Notes: generated by a model not told the origin, from the sequence alone. DNA of 64,000 nucleotides from Sulfuriferula plumbiphila (GCF_009938015.1 NZ_AP021884.1:2033501-2097500); one strand, 5' to 3'; counted from the stretch's first letter, positions 35,818-46,440 are shown. Program-made: numbers and translations.

Positions 35818-38133
35818 TCATGACTTGGACAATCCGGCATTCGCTACGGTAGCGTTATCTATATCCACGATATCCACATCGTCCAGGTCGGTATCCACGT
35901 TGCGTGCCTGGGCCTGATACAGGCGATAGTAGGCGCCTTCGCGCGCCATCAGGTCTTCGTGTTTGCCCACTTCGACAATCTGGCCGCGATCCATCACCAC
36001 CAGCCGGTCGGCGCGGCGCAGGGTGGAGAGGCGGTGGGCAATGGCGATGGTGGTGCGCCCGCGCACCAGGTTGTCCAGCGCCTTCTGGATTTCCTTTTCG
36101 GTTTCGGTATCCACCGAGGAAGTGGCTTCGTCGAGGATGAGAATGCGCGGGTCGATGAGCAATGCCCGGGCAATCGAGATGCGCTGGCGCTCGCCGCCGG
36201 ACAGCCCGTGGCCGCGCTCGCCGACCAGGGAATCGTAGCCTTGCGGCAGCCGCAGGATGAATTCGTGCGCATGGGCAGCGCGCGCTGCGGCAATGATCTG
36301 GTCGCGTGTCGCATCCGGTTTGCCGTAGGCGATATTCTCGGCAATGGTGCCGAAGAACAGGAAAGGCTCCTGCAGCACCAGGCCGATGTTGCGCCGGAAT
36401 TCGGATACCGGGAGCGAGCGGATATCCACGCCTTCCAGGCGAATCGCGCCCTCGGTCACATCATAGAAACGGCAGATCAGGTTGACCAGCGTGCTCTTGC
36501 CCGACCCGCTGTGGCCCACCAGCCCGATCATTTCGCCGGGCGCGATGGCGAGATTGATGCCGCGGATCACCGCGCGGTTGCCATAGCGGAAGCCCACGTC
36601 ATGCAGCTCGATTCTGCCCGCCACCTGCGCCAGGTGCACCGGCCGGGTCGGCTCGGGAACGCTGGATACGTGATCGAGGATATCGAAAATACGCTTGGCC
36701 CCGGCGGCGGCTTTCTGCGTCACCGACACGATGCGGCTCATGCCGTCGAGCCGGGTGTAGAAGCGGCTGATATAGGCCAGAAAAGCGGTCAGCACACCCA
36801 CCGTGATCTGGTTGCGCGAAACCTGCCAGATACCGAACGCCCACACCACCAGCAATCCCACTTCGGTGAGCAGCGTCACGGTGGGCGAGAACAGCGACCA
36901 GATCCTGTTGATACGGTCGTTGACCGCCAGGTTGTGCCTGTTGGCCTCGCGAAACCGCACCGCCTCGCGCCGCTCCTGGGCAAATGCCTTGACCACGCGT
37001 ATGCCGGGGATGGTGTCGGCGAGGATGTTGGTGACTTCCGACCACACCCGGTCGATTTTCTCGAAACCGGTGCGCAGCCTGTCGCGCACCACATGGATCA
37101 TCCACGCAATGAACGGCAACGGCAGCAGCGTCACCAGCGCCAGCCACGGATTGATCGAAACCAGAATCGCCGTGGTCATGATGATCATCAGGATGTCGGT
37201 GGCGAAATCCAGCAGATGCAGCGACAGGAACACGCAGATGCGATCGGTCTCGGAACCGATGCGTGCCATCAGGTCGCCGGTACGCTTGGCGCCGAAGTAC
37301 TCCAGCGAGAGTTGCATCAGGTGTTCGTAGGTCGTGGTGCGCAGATCGGCGCCGATGCGTTCGCTTACCCGTGCCAGGATGTAGGTGCGCGCCCAGCCCA
37401 GGCCCCAGGCGAGCAGTGCGGAGCCGAACAGCCCGGCAAGGTAGAGCGCGACCAGGTGCCCATCGATGCGCGTGCCGTTCTGGTAAGGAATCAGCACATT
37501 GTCCATCAACGGCATGGTGAGATAAGGCGGCACCAGCGTGGCTGCGGTGGACGCGAGGGTCAGCAGGAAACCGGCAAGCAGCGGCTTGCGGTAGGGTCTG
37601 GCAAAACGCCACAGCCGGAAAAGCGTCCATGTCGAGGGCGGTACATGCGTTTCTCTGGCACAGATGGCGCACTCATCCTGACCCGGCTCAAGTGTTGCCT
37701 TGCAGTTGGGACAAACCGCCACGGCCTCGCGCGCAACCGGCTGACCGGTCACATGGCTGGCAAGCTGCCGTTCGAACTCGCCGATCAGGTGCAGCGCCGC
37801 CACGTTGCGCCCGAGCGTGTAGCGCCAGCAGGCCAGACGCGCCTGATCATCACGCAGCTCGAGTGTGCCGACGCCGGCATGATCATGATGCGAGAGGGTC
37901 AGCCCGTCTCGAAAAGTCCAGCCATGCCAGGCGCCCGCGTCGGCCGACTTGGCCAAAACCCGCTGGTTGGTGACGGCCACCAGACCATGCGAAAACTGGA
38001 GGAGGGTATCGAGATCAAGCTCCACCCACGCCAGAATGTCTTCCTTGTCGGCCAGCGTGGACGCAATATCACTGCGCCAGAAATCGGGCAGCATGGGATG
38101 CGCGGAAGTTGCGGTCAGGGATCGGCTTGTCAT
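35818..38133 (-). CDS. Cyanophycin-associated ABC transporter, fused permease-ATPase
   Basis: A 771-residue half-transporter with an unusual N-terminal domain. Residues 1-160 form a soluble region ending in a four-Cys zinc ribbon (CPNCKATLEPGQDECAIC). Residues 170-470 are a type I exporter membrane domain with six segments, and 500-740 are the ATPase: GHSGSGKSTLVNL (Walker A), LSGGERQRISIARAL (signature), ILILDEATSSVDTETEKEIQ (Walker B) and AIAHRLSTLRRAD. It is encoded divergently from cphA'. It may export or import a dipeptide or peptide related to cyanophycin turnover; the substrate is unproven. Confidence 0.85.
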   Translation of the reverse strand: MTSRSLTATSAHPMLPDFWRSDIASTLADKEDILAWVELDLDTLLQFSHGLVAVTNQRVLAKSADAGAWHGWTFRDGLTLSHHDHAGVGTLELRDDQARLACWRYTLGRNVAALHLIGEFERQLASHVTGQPVAREAVAVCPNCKATLEPGQDECAICARETHVPPSTWTLFRLWRFARPYRKPLLAGFLLTLASTAATLVPPYLTMPLMDNVLIPYQNGTRIDGHLVALYLAGLFGSALLAWGLGWARTYILARVSERIGADLRTTTYEHLMQLSLEYFGAKRTGDLMARIGSETDRICVFLSLHLLDFATDILMIIMTTAILVSINPWLALVTLLPLPFIAWMIHVVRDRLRTGFEKIDRVWSEVTNILADTIPGIRVVKAFAQERREAVRFREANRHNLAVNDRINRIWSLFSPTVTLLTEVGLLVVWAFGIWQVSRNQITVGVLTAFLAYISRFYTRLDGMSRIVSVTQKAAAGAKRIFDILDHVSSVPEPTRPVHLAQVAGRIELHDVGFRYGNRAVIRGINLAIAPGEMIGLVGHSGSGKSTLVNLICRFYDVTEGAIRLEGVDIRSLPVSEFRRNIGLVLQEPFLFFGTIAENIAYGKPDATRDQIIAAARAAHAHEFILRLPQGYDSLVGERGHGLSGGERQRISIARALLIDPRILILDEATSSVDTETEKEIQKALDNLVRGRTTIAIAHRLSTLRRADRLVVMDRGQIVEVGKHEDLMAREGAYYRLYQAQARNVDTDLDDVDIVDIDNATVANAGLSKS

Positions 38134-38461
38134 CGTAAAAGTACACTGGCACGTTAATCGCGGTTGTAAGGTCAGCGCCTGGAATGAAGGCAGGGAAAAC
38201 GGGGCTTGATTTTTTGGCCTGCCCTCTTTGCTGGCGCTGTGTGCACCTCTCGAAGCCGCACTGTTAGCGGCATGTTTCGTCGAGAAAAACGCAATAAACG
38301 TTTAAACTGTTAATAAGGCGCCTCAGAACAAACCCAAGCCGCGGCGATGACCTTGCAGCTTGCCTGGGCAGCGCTGAAAACCATAAATTATATCCTAGCC
38401 CAGAGAACAAACAGGCAGGCTCACGCAGATATGCGCCTGAGCCCTGCCATGCTACCCGGAC
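38134..38461. other. Divergent promoter region of the cyanophycin locus
   Basis: The 328-bp gap between the transporter and cphA' must hold both promoters. AT-rich stretches occur at 38285-38320 (AACGTTTAAACTGTTAATAAG) and 38382-38400. No recognisable operator was identified. Confidence 0.5.
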
Positions 38462-40666
38462 ATGAAAAACAAAAACATTCAGTTCCTTCGCATAATGCAT
38501 CTGTCCGGCCCGAATATCTGGACCTATCGCCCGGTACTGGAGGCATGGGTCGACATCGGCGGCCTGGAAGACTCCCCTTCCAACACCATTCCCGGTTTCT
38601 ACGAACGGCTGACGGCGTGGCTGCCCGGCCTGATCGAACACCGCTGCGGCGTGGGCGAACGCGGCGGCTTCCTGCAACGTCTGCGCGAAGGCACCTGGCC
38701 GGCCCACATTCTGGAGCATGTCACGCTGGAACTGCAGAACCTGGCCGGAATGAAAGTCGGCTTCGGCAAGGCGCGCGAAACATCGGTACGCGGCGTGTAC
38801 AAAGTCGCCGTGCGCACGCGCAACGAACAGGTGGGTCGCGCCTGCCTGCACGCCGGACGCGACTTGCTGATGGCGGCCATCGAAGACCGCCCTTTCGACG
38901 TGGCAGCCACGGCAGAACAATTACGCGCCCTCACCGACAATCTCTGCCTTGGCCCCAGCACCGCCTGCATCGTCGACGCGGCCAGCGAGCGCCACATTCC
39001 GTTTATCCGCCTGACCGACGGCAATCTCGTACAACTGGGCTACGCTGCACATCAGCGCCGTATCTGGACCGCCGAAACCGACCAGACCGCTGCCATCGCC
39101 GAGGCGATCGCGAGCGACAAGGATCTGACCAAAAGCCTGTTGCACTCCTGTGGCATACCGGTACCCGAAGGGCGCATCGTCGACAGTGCACAAGACGCCT
39201 GGGAAGCCGCCGGGGAGATCGGCCTGCCGGTGGTGGTCAAGCCGGTCGACGCCAATCACGGCCGCGGCGTGTCGCTCGACCTGATGACGCAGGCGCATGT
39301 CGAAGCGGCCTATGCAGTCGCACGGGCGGAAAGCAGCAAAGTGATCGTCGAGCGCTATGTACCCGGCAACGAACACCGGCTGCTGGTGGTGGGCGGCCGC
39401 GTGGTGGCGGCGGCGCGGGGTGAAGCGGCATGGGTGAAGGGCGACGGCCGCTCGACCATCGTCGGGCTCATCGACAGCCAGCTGAATTCCGATCCGCGCC
39501 GCGGCACGACCGAGGACTACCCCCTCAACAGGATTCTGATCGACGAGGAACCGGCAATCCGCCTCGAGCTGACACGGCAGGGTTTTAACCCGGAGTCGAT
39601 ACCGGCAGCAAGCCAGGAAATATTGATCCAGCGCAACGGCAACGTCGCCATCGATGTGACGGACGCAGTGCATCCGGAGGTTTGCGCGATGGTTTCCCTC
39701 GCCGCCCGGGTGATCGGGCTGGATGTGGCGGGAGTTGACGTTGTGGCCGCGGACATTTCGCGCCCACTCGACGAACAGCACGGCGCAATCGTCGAGGTGA
39801 ATGCCGGCCCCGGCCTGCTCATGCACCTCAAGCCGGCGCAAGGCGAGCCGCGTCCGGTCGGCCGCGCCATCGTTGACCACCTGATTCCGCAGTCCGAGAG
39901 CGGCCGCATCCCTATCGTCGGGGTCAGCGGCGCCAACGGCACAACGCTGGTCGCCCGGCTGGTGGCATCCCTGCTGCACCTCTCCGGCCGTTACGTGGGA
40001 CTCGCTTGCAGCGACGGACTGTATATGGGCCGGCGCCAGGTCGAGCGCGGCAATTGCGCCACCTGGCAAGCCGGCCAGCGGCTGCTCATGAGCCGCGCAG
40101 TTGAGGCCGCGGTGTTCGAACATCCGGCAGCAGCCATCCTGCGCGAGGGACTGGCCTACGACCGTTGTCAGGTGGGTGTGGTGACCGACGTCAGTGGTGC
40201 CGACACGCTCGGCGAATTCTACATCAGCGAGCCGGATCAGCTGTACAACGTATTGCGCACGCAGATGGACGTGGTGCTGCCCGACGGCGTGGCCGTACTC
40301 AACGCCGACGATGAACTGGTGGTGAAAATGGCACCCCTGTGTGACGGTGCAGTGATCTTCTTCGGGCTCGACCCGCAGCTGGCGGCCATCACCGAACACC
40401 GGGGAAAAGGCGGCCGTGCGCTATTCGTGCGTGACGGGCAAATCATGCTGGCGAGCGGCCCGAACGAAGTCAATCTTGCCAAACTGTCGGCATTGCCGCT
40501 AACCAGGCCGGGGCAGCCAGGCCACCATACAGCAAGCCTGCTGGCGGCGGTTGGCGCAGCCTGGGCGCTCGACATTTCCCCGGAATTGATATGTGCCGGG
40601 ATTGAGACCTTTGAAAGGGATCAGCCCGTTAACCCGCTTTTCGGACACGCCACACGAGATCATTAA
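38462..40666 (+). CDS. cphA': Cyanophycin synthetase paralogue with degenerate Mur-ligase domain
   Basis: A 734-residue CphA-like protein. It has the N-terminal domain (LSGPNIWTYRPVLEAWVDIG), an intact-looking ATP-grasp domain (LPVVVKPVDANHGRGVSLDL, VIVERYVPGNEHRLLVVGG, DAVHPEV), and a shortened Mur-ligase domain. In that domain the P-loop is GVSGANGTTLVARL: the Lys of GTNGKT is replaced by Thr. The C-terminal ligase domain is largely missing (734 versus 857 residues). Only one ATP site is therefore likely to work. It lies directly upstream of cphA, as in other betaproteobacteria with cphA'/cphA pairs. It may work with CphA or use a different substrate such as a dipeptide. Confidence 0.88.
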   Translation: MKNKNIQFLRIMHLSGPNIWTYRPVLEAWVDIGGLEDSPSNTIPGFYERLTAWLPGLIEHRCGVGERGGFLQRLREGTWPAHILEHVTLELQNLAGMKVGFGKARETSVRGVYKVAVRTRNEQVGRACLHAGRDLLMAAIEDRPFDVAATAEQLRALTDNLCLGPSTACIVDAASERHIPFIRLTDGNLVQLGYAAHQRRIWTAETDQTAAIAEAIASDKDLTKSLLHSCGIPVPEGRIVDSAQDAWEAAGEIGLPVVVKPVDANHGRGVSLDLMTQAHVEAAYAVARAESSKVIVERYVPGNEHRLLVVGGRVVAAARGEAAWVKGDGRSTIVGLIDSQLNSDPRRGTTEDYPLNRILIDEEPAIRLELTRQGFNPESIPAASQEILIQRNGNVAIDVTDAVHPEVCAMVSLAARVIGLDVAGVDVVAADISRPLDEQHGAIVEVNAGPGLLMHLKPAQGEPRPVGRAIVDHLIPQSESGRIPIVGVSGANGTTLVARLVASLLHLSGRYVGLACSDGLYMGRRQVERGNCATWQAGQRLLMSRAVEAAVFEHPAAAILREGLAYDRCQVGVVTDVSGADTLGEFYISEPDQLYNVLRTQMDVVLPDGVAVLNADDELVVKMAPLCDGAVIFFGLDPQLAAITEHRGKGGRALFVRDGQIMLASGPNEVNLAKLSALPLTRPGQPGHHTASLLAAVGAAWALDISPELICAGIETFERDQPVNPLFGHATRDH

Positions 40667-40711
40667 GCAACGTTGAAAAACATCCACAAAAACCATAAGG
40701 AACACCGGCCC

Positions 40712-43285
40712 ATGGAAGTAACACGCATCCGCGCACTGCGCGGCCCCAACTTGTGGAGCAAACACACCAGCATCGAGGCACTGGTGAGATGCTCGGCCGA
40801 AGAGTGCCACGTCACCCGGATGTCAGGCCTGGAATCGCGACTGCGCGAACGCTTCCCGGAAATCGGCGCGCTGCGGTCCATTGGTGGTGAAAGCGAGATT
40901 TCGATTGCGCATGCCCTCGCCTTCGCCGCCCTTGGACTGCAAGCACAGGCCGGCTGCCCGGTCACCTTTACGCATATCGCGCAAACGGTAGAATCCGGCC
41001 TCTATCAGGCGGTGGTCGAATACACGGAAGAAGCGGTCGGGCGGCTCGCCTTCGAACTCGCCGAGGCACTCTGTCACGCTGCCGCAGAAGATCAGCCCTT
41101 CGATCTGGCCACTGCCCTGGCCCGGCTGCGTGAGCTTGATGAGGATATTCGCCTCGGGCCCAGCACCGGCGCTATCGTCCAGGCAGCGGTCACGCGCGGC
41201 ATTCCCTACCGGCGGCTGACCGACGGCAGCCTGGTGCAGTTCGGCTGGGGCAGCCGTCAGCGCCGCATCCAGGCTGCCGAAACCGATCACAGCAGCGCCA
41301 TTGCGGAATCGATCGCCCAGGACAAGGAACTCACCAAAAAGCTGCTGCAGGCTGCCGGCGTTCCGGTGCCCGTTGGCCGCTCCGTATCAGCCGCAGACGA
41401 TGCCTGGGCAGCCGCGTGCGAAATCGGACTGCCGGTGGTGGTCAAGCCGCGCGACGGTAACCAGGGCAAGGGGGTCACCGTGAACATCGTTACCCGCGAT
41501 CATCTCGACATCGCCTACGCAGCGGCATCCGAGATCAGCACCGAGGTGATGGTGGAACGTTTCATTCCCGGCCATGACCACCGTCTGTTCGTGGTCGGAA
41601 AGCACGTGGTTGCCGCAGCACGGCGCGAGCCGCCCCATGCCATTGGCGACGGCGTCCACAGCGTGCGTGAACTCGTGGAGCAGATCAACAGCGACCCGCG
41701 CCGCAGCGAAGGACATGCGACCTCGCTGACCAGGATCCAGCTCGACGACATCGCCATGGCACGCCTGGCCGTACAAGGCCTGAGCGCCGATTCGGTCCCC
41801 CCCAAGGGCGCGCGCGTCATTCTGCGCAACAATGCCAACCTGAGCACCGGCGGTACCGCCACCGATGTGACCGACGACGTGCATCCGGAAGTGGCGGCCC
41901 GTGCCGTGGAAGCCGCGCAGATGATCGGGCTCGACATCTGCGGCGTGGACATCGTCTGCGAAACCGTGCATAAGCCCCTTGAAGAACAGGGCGGCGGTGT
42001 CGTCGAAGCCAACGCCGCGCCCGGCCTGCGCATGCACCTCAACCCTTCTTTCGGCAAGGGACGTCCGGTCGGCGAGGCCATCATCTCGGCGATGTTCGCC
42101 GACGGCGATAACGGCCGCATCCCGCTGGTGGCCGTGGCCGGAACCAACGGCAAGACCACCACGGTGCGCCTGATTGCCCACATACTCACCCTCAGCGGCA
42201 AACGCGTGGGCATGACCAACTCCGACGGCGTCTACATCGGGCAGCGGCGCATCGACACCGGAGACTGCAGTGGGCCGAAAAGCGCCCGCAACGTGTTGCT
42301 TCATCCCGACGTCGATGCAGCGGTGTTCGAAACCGCGCGCGGCGGCATACTGCGCGAGGGGCTGGCGTTCGACCACTGCGATGTCGCGGTGGTGACGAAT
42401 ATCGGCATGGGCGATCATCTCGGCCTCAACTACATCACCACGGTGGAAGACCTGGCTGTGGTCAAGCGTGTCATCGTCCAGAATGTCGCGCCGGACGGTA
42501 CCGCCGTGCTCAACGCAGCCGACCCGATGGTGGTGCAGATGGCCGCCCACTGCCCCGGCTCGATCATATTTTTCGCACGTGAATGGCTTCATCCCGTGAT
42601 CGCCACCCAGCGCGCGCAAGGTCACCGTGCGGTATTCGTCAACGGGGACGCGATCGTCGCGGCGGAAGGCCGCTTTGAATACCGGATTCCCCTTGCCGAG
42701 ATTCCCCTCACCCGCAATGGCAGCATCGGTTTCCAGATCGAGAATGCGATGGCTGCCATGGCTGCCGCCTGGGGTCTGGGCCTCGCTTGGGAGACCATCC
42801 GCGCCGGGCTTGGCAGCTTCATCAACGACGCCGCCACCGCACCGGGACGATTCAACGTCTTCAGCTATCGCGGCGCGACCCTGATCGCCGACTATGGCCA
42901 CAACCCCGACGCCATGCTGGCACTTGTCAATGCGATTGAAACCATGCCGGCAAAACGCCGCCTGGTGGTCATCAGCGGCGCCGGCGACCGGCGCGACGAC
43001 GATATCCGGCTGCAGACCCGGATCCTGGGCGGCGCCTTCGACGCAGTGATCCTGTACCAGGACCAGTGCCAGCGCGGGCGCGCCGACGGTGAAGTGCTGG
43101 CGCTGCTGCGCGAAGGCCTGGCCGAAGCGAAACGCGCCACCACCATCGACGCAATCAACGGCGAGTTTCCCGCCATCGATAGCGCACTGGCACGCCTCAC
43201 ACCGGGCGACTTGTGCCTGCTCCTGATCGATCAGGTCGACGCAGCGCTGGCGCATATTGCCAGGCGCATAGCCGAAGCACGCTGA
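40712..43285 (+). CDS. cphA: Cyanophycin synthetase
   Basis: An 857-residue enzyme. ATG 40712 has AAGGA upstream and gives the standard MEVTRIRALRGPNLWSKHTS start; a TTG at 40673 would add 13 residues. Domains are the N-terminal domain (1-160), the ATP-grasp domain (about 200-470, LPVVVKPRDGNQGKGVTVNI), and the Mur-ligase domain with P-loop VAGTNGKTTTVRLIAHIL near 475, GGILREGLAFD, and a complete C-terminal part (VISGAGDRRDDDIRLQ, LLLIDQVD). It adds Asp then Arg to build multi-L-arginyl-poly-L-aspartate, a nitrogen store. It starts 45 bp after cphA'. Confidence 0.96.
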   Translation: MEVTRIRALRGPNLWSKHTSIEALVRCSAEECHVTRMSGLESRLRERFPEIGALRSIGGESEISIAHALAFAALGLQAQAGCPVTFTHIAQTVESGLYQAVVEYTEEAVGRLAFELAEALCHAAAEDQPFDLATALARLRELDEDIRLGPSTGAIVQAAVTRGIPYRRLTDGSLVQFGWGSRQRRIQAAETDHSSAIAESIAQDKELTKKLLQAAGVPVPVGRSVSAADDAWAAACEIGLPVVVKPRDGNQGKGVTVNIVTRDHLDIAYAAASEISTEVMVERFIPGHDHRLFVVGKHVVAAARREPPHAIGDGVHSVRELVEQINSDPRRSEGHATSLTRIQLDDIAMARLAVQGLSADSVPPKGARVILRNNANLSTGGTATDVTDDVHPEVAARAVEAAQMIGLDICGVDIVCETVHKPLEEQGGGVVEANAAPGLRMHLNPSFGKGRPVGEAIISAMFADGDNGRIPLVAVAGTNGKTTTVRLIAHILTLSGKRVGMTNSDGVYIGQRRIDTGDCSGPKSARNVLLHPDVDAAVFETARGGILREGLAFDHCDVAVVTNIGMGDHLGLNYITTVEDLAVVKRVIVQNVAPDGTAVLNAADPMVVQMAAHCPGSIIFFAREWLHPVIATQRAQGHRAVFVNGDAIVAAEGRFEYRIPLAEIPLTRNGSIGFQIENAMAAMAAAWGLGLAWETIRAGLGSFINDAATAPGRFNVFSYRGATLIADYGHNPDAMLALVNAIETMPAKRRLVVISGAGDRRDDDIRLQTRILGGAFDAVILYQDQCQRGRADGEVLALLREGLAEAKRATTIDAINGEFPAIDSALARLTPGDLCLLLIDQVDAALAHIARRIAEAR

Positions 43286-43306
43286 TCTTCTTGCCGCCTG
43301 CCGATT

Positions 43307-43711
43307 CTACGACGCCGCCAGCCCATCGAGTATCGGGCAGTCCGGGCGGTCGTCGCCGTGGCAGTGTTTGGCGAGACGTTCCAGGGTGGCTTTCATGGTC
43401 TGCATTTCGCGGATTTTTTCGTCCAGTTCCTGGATATGTTGCAGCGCAATGCTCTTTACCTCGCGGCTGGGACGCGTGCGGTTTTGCCACAGGCTGAGCA
43501 GCATGACAATTTGTTTCATCGAGAAGCCGAGATTCCGTGCCTGCTTGATAAAACGCAGGGTGTGGATGTCGCTCTCCGAATAGGTGCGATAACCGGAAAA
43601 GCTGCGCCTGGGTCTGGCGATCAGGCCGATGGCTTCGTAATGCCGGATCATCTTGGCGGAGACGCCGGATGCCTGCGCTGCGCCGCCAATATTGCAGGAA
43701 GATATATCCAT
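43307..43711 (-). CDS. cueR: CueR-type copper-sensing MerR regulator
   Basis: A 134-residue MerR protein. The start at 43711 begins the conserved HTH (CNIGGAAQASGVSAKMIRHY, then YEAIGLIARPRRSFSGYRTY). The metal loop CHGDDRPDCP near the C-terminus (two Cys eight residues apart) fits Cu(I)/Ag(I) sensors. It lies 170 bp downstream of copA on the same strand and convergent with cphA. It should activate copA through the distorted promoter upstream of that gene. Confidence 0.9.
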   Translation of the reverse strand: MDISSCNIGGAAQASGVSAKMIRHYEAIGLIARPRRSFSGYRTYSESDIHTLRFIKQARNLGFSMKQIVMLLSLWQNRTRPSREVKSIALQHIQELDEKIREMQTMKATLERLAKHCHGDDRPDCPILDGLAAS

Positions 43712-43880
43712 GCGGCCTCCATTCAAACTAGAAAAGCAAGTTGACCAGGAGTTTACGGAGGGCGCAGAGGAAGGCAATCCTGGGCTTTTATGGCCTCACC
43801 CAGTGGGTGAATTCAGGTGATCTGCTGTCCGTTGTTTTTACTCCGTGTTCTCCGTGAATTCCGCGGTTAAGTTTTAAGGT

Positions 43881-46301
43881 TCAATCCTGGTTGCGCTGCC
43901 CGGCAGGCCGCCAGCGCCGCAGCAGCAGTGCGTTGGACACCACGCTGAAGCTGCTGAACGCCATGGCCGCCCCGGCGATGACCGGGTTGAGCAGGCCGAA
44001 TGCCGCGAGCGGGATGCCGACCACGTTGTAGATGAATGCCCAGAACAAATTGTGGCGGATTTTGCGGTAGGTCTTGCGCGAGATGTCGAGCGTATCCGCC
44101 ACCAGCATGGGGTCGCCGCGCATCAGCGTGACTCCGGCAGTGTGCATGGCCACGTCGGTGCCGGTGGACATGGCGATACCCACATCCGCTGCGGCCAGCG
44201 CCGGGGCATCGTTGATCCCGTCGCCCACCATCGCCACGACCGTACCGTCGGCTTTCAAATCGGCTACCGCCTGCGCTTTGTCGGCAGGCAGGATTTCGGC
44301 TTTGAATTCGTCTATCCCCAGGGCTCGCGCCACCGCTTTGGCGCTGCCCGGATTGTCGCCGGTGAGCATCACGGTGCGCACGCCTTGTGCCTGCAACTGG
44401 GCAATGGCGGCCTGTGCCGAGGGCTTGAGGGTGTCGCCAAAGGCCAACAGGCCGAGCAATGTGCCGTGCCCGTCGATGCTGCGCGCCAGCCAGGACACGC
44501 TGTGCCCGGCTTGCTCGTGGCGGGCGGCGCTGGCGGCGAGCGGCGTGGTCGCGATTCGCAGGTTTTGCATCAGACGGCCGCTGCCCAGAGACAGTGTGGC
44601 GCCGTCGATCTGCGCTTCTATCCCCAGCCCGGGCAGCGCCTTGACTGCGCTGGCGCTGGCCAGGGCCAGGTGTTTGGCGGCAGCCGCACGCATCACCGCG
44701 CGTGCCAGCGGATGTTCGCTGCCCTGCTGCACGCTGGCGGCCAGGCGCAGCGTGTCATCTGCGCTGCCCGCTGCGGGTTCCAGCGCGACCAGCTCGGGGT
44801 GGCCTGCGGTGAGCGTGCCGGTTTTGTCGAACGCCACACAGCGCACCGCATGCGCGACTTCCAGCGCTTCTGCGTCCTTGATCAGGATGCCGTAATGCGC
44901 GGCAATACCGGTGCCGACCATGATCGCTGTCGGTGTCGCCAGGCCCAGCGCGCACGGGCAGGCGATGACCAGCACCGCGACCGCGTTCAGCAGCGCCTGC
45001 TGCCAGTCGCCGCTGGCGAAGCCCCAGCCCAGCAATGTCACCAGTGCAATGACCAGCACCACTGGCACAAATACCGCACTGACTTTGTCCACCAGGCGCT
45101 GTATGGGTGCCTTGGCGGCCTGCGCGTTTTCCACCATGCGGATGATGCGTGCCAGCGTGGTTTCCGCACCCACCGCCAGGGTTTCCACCAGCAGCAAACC
45201 GTCGCCATTCACCGAACCGCCGGTGACACGCGCAGCGGGGCCTTTGCCGAGCGGCATGCTCTCGCCGGTGATGAGCGATTCGTCCACTTCGCTGTGGCCT
45301 TCGCGTATCACGCCATCCACGGCGATGCGCTCACCCGGGCGCACCACGACCAGATCGCCGACCTGCACGGCAGCCAACGCGACCTCGACATCCACGCCAT
45401 CGCGGCGCACCCGCGCGGTGTCCGGGCGTAGCGCCTGCAGCGCGCGAATGGCCGCAGTAGTCTCACGTTTGGCGCGGGTTTCCAGCCATTTGCCCAGCAA
45501 CACCAGGGTAATGACCACGGCTGATGCCTCGAAATACAAGTGTTGCATGGCATGGCCGGAAGGCACGAACAGCAGGTAAACCGACAGCCCGTACGCTGCC
45601 GACGTCCCTAGCGCCACCAGCAAATCCATGTTGCCGGTTCCGGCCTTGACCGCCTTCCAGCCGGCGCGATAAAAACGCCCGCCGAGCCAGAACTGCACCG
45701 GCGTGGCCAGCGCCCATTGCACCCAGCCGGGCAATGACCAGTGCTGCCCGAACAACAATCCGATCATCTGCGCCACCAGCGGCAAACTCAACGCAGCCGA
45801 CAGCGCCACCGGCCACCATTCCGGCCAGCGGGTTGGCGGTGCCTGACCGCTTGCGCTATCGGCAAGCGCTACCACTTCATAGCCTGCTGCGCGCACGGCC
45901 TGCCGCAATGCCTCCAGCGACGTGCCTGCATTTGCCTCGACGCGCGCCTGCTCGGTCGCCAGATTGACCGACACCGAGCGCACGCCCGGCACCTTGCCCA
46001 GCGCCTTCTCCACCCGCGCCACGCAGGAGGCGCAGGTCATGCCCTGGATACCAAGGTTGATTTCCTGCACGGCGACTTCGTAGCCGGCCTTTTGCACCGC
46101 CGCCACCAGGTCGGCCGCGACCACTTCCGGGCTGGCAGTGATGCTGGCCTGCTCCGTGGCGAGGTTGACGCTGACATCACAGACACCGGGGACTTTACGC
46201 AGGCCTTTTTCCACCCGCGCCACGCACGAGGCGCAGGTCATGCCGGTAATTTGCAGGCGCTGTTCCTGTGTGGCTTGCGGCGCTGGTGATACGGATGGCA
46301 T
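43881..46301 (-). CDS. copA: Copper-exporting P1B-type ATPase
   Basis: An 806-residue Cu(I) ATPase. The start at 46301 is chosen because GGGAG precedes it and it lies downstream of the CueR-type promoter. Two N-terminal heavy-metal domains each carry [13 protein letters not shown]. Membrane segments follow, with the transport site [10 protein letters not shown], phosphorylation site [12 protein letters not shown], and hinge [20 protein letters not shown]. It pumps Cu(I) out of the cytoplasm. It is paired with cueR; the multicopper oxidase elsewhere in the window may complete copper handling. Confidence 0.96.
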   Translation of the reverse strand: MPSVSPAPQATQEQRLQITGMTCASCVARVEKGLRKVPGVCDVSVNLATEQASITASPEVVAADLVAAVQKAGYEVAVQEINLGIQGMTCASCVARVEKALGKVPGVRSVSVNLATEQARVEANAGTSLEALRQAVRAAGYEVVALADSASGQAPPTRWPEWWPVALSAALSLPLVAQMIGLLFGQHWSLPGWVQWALATPVQFWLGGRFYRAGWKAVKAGTGNMDLLVALGTSAAYGLSVYLLFVPSGHAMQHLYFEASAVVITLVLLGKWLETRAKRETTAAIRALQALRPDTARVRRDGVDVEVALAAVQVGDLVVVRPGERIAVDGVIREGHSEVDESLITGESMPLGKGPAARVTGGSVNGDGLLLVETLAVGAETTLARIIRMVENAQAAKAPIQRLVDKVSAVFVPVVLVIALVTLLGWGFASGDWQQALLNAVAVLVIACPCALGLATPTAIMVGTGIAAHYGILIKDAEALEVAHAVRCVAFDKTGTLTAGHPELVALEPAAGSADDTLRLAASVQQGSEHPLARAVMRAAAAKHLALASASAVKALPGLGIEAQIDGATLSLGSGRLMQNLRIATTPLAASAARHEQAGHSVSWLARSIDGHGTLLGLLAFGDTLKPSAQAAIAQLQAQGVRTVMLTGDNPGSAKAVARALGIDEFKAEILPADKAQAVADLKADGTVVAMVGDGINDAPALAAADVGIAMSTGTDVAMHTAGVTLMRGDPMLVADTLDISRKTYRKIRHNLFWAFIYNVVGIPLAAFGLLNPVIAGAAMAFSSFSVVSNALLLRRWRPAGQRNQD

Positions 46302-46339
46302 AGCGGTGCTCCCGAAAATAGCTGACGGCCTCATGTTAA

Positions 46340-46360
46340 ACCTTACTATGGTGGGAGAGT
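46340..46360 (-). promoter_or_regulatory. CueR-type operator/promoter of copA
   Basis: On the minus strand ACTCTCCCACCATAGTAAGGT forms an imperfect dyad like the CueR box ACCTTCCC...GGTAAGGT. It lies between a -35-like element (TGGACT) and a -10-like AT stretch with a long spacer, 39 bp upstream of the copA start. Confidence 0.65.
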
Positions 46361-46440
46361 CCAGTATTTTAAAGTGCCCGGTTTTCGCGATTACTGGCAA
46401 AGCCCATCGATGGCGTCTCCGGCGTGCTCATCCGATCAGG

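Noticed and set aside
36599-37672. Long minus-strand open frame of 357 codons inside the ABC transporter gene
   Set aside because: Shadow of the transporter in another frame; GC-rich coding sequence routinely gives such frames (the same applies to long frames opposite parC, htpG, cphA and copA).
38462-40666. Calling cphA' a pseudogene
   Set aside because: The frame is intact, the ATP-grasp domain is well kept and such shortened paralogues recur beside cphA, so a specialised protein is more likely.
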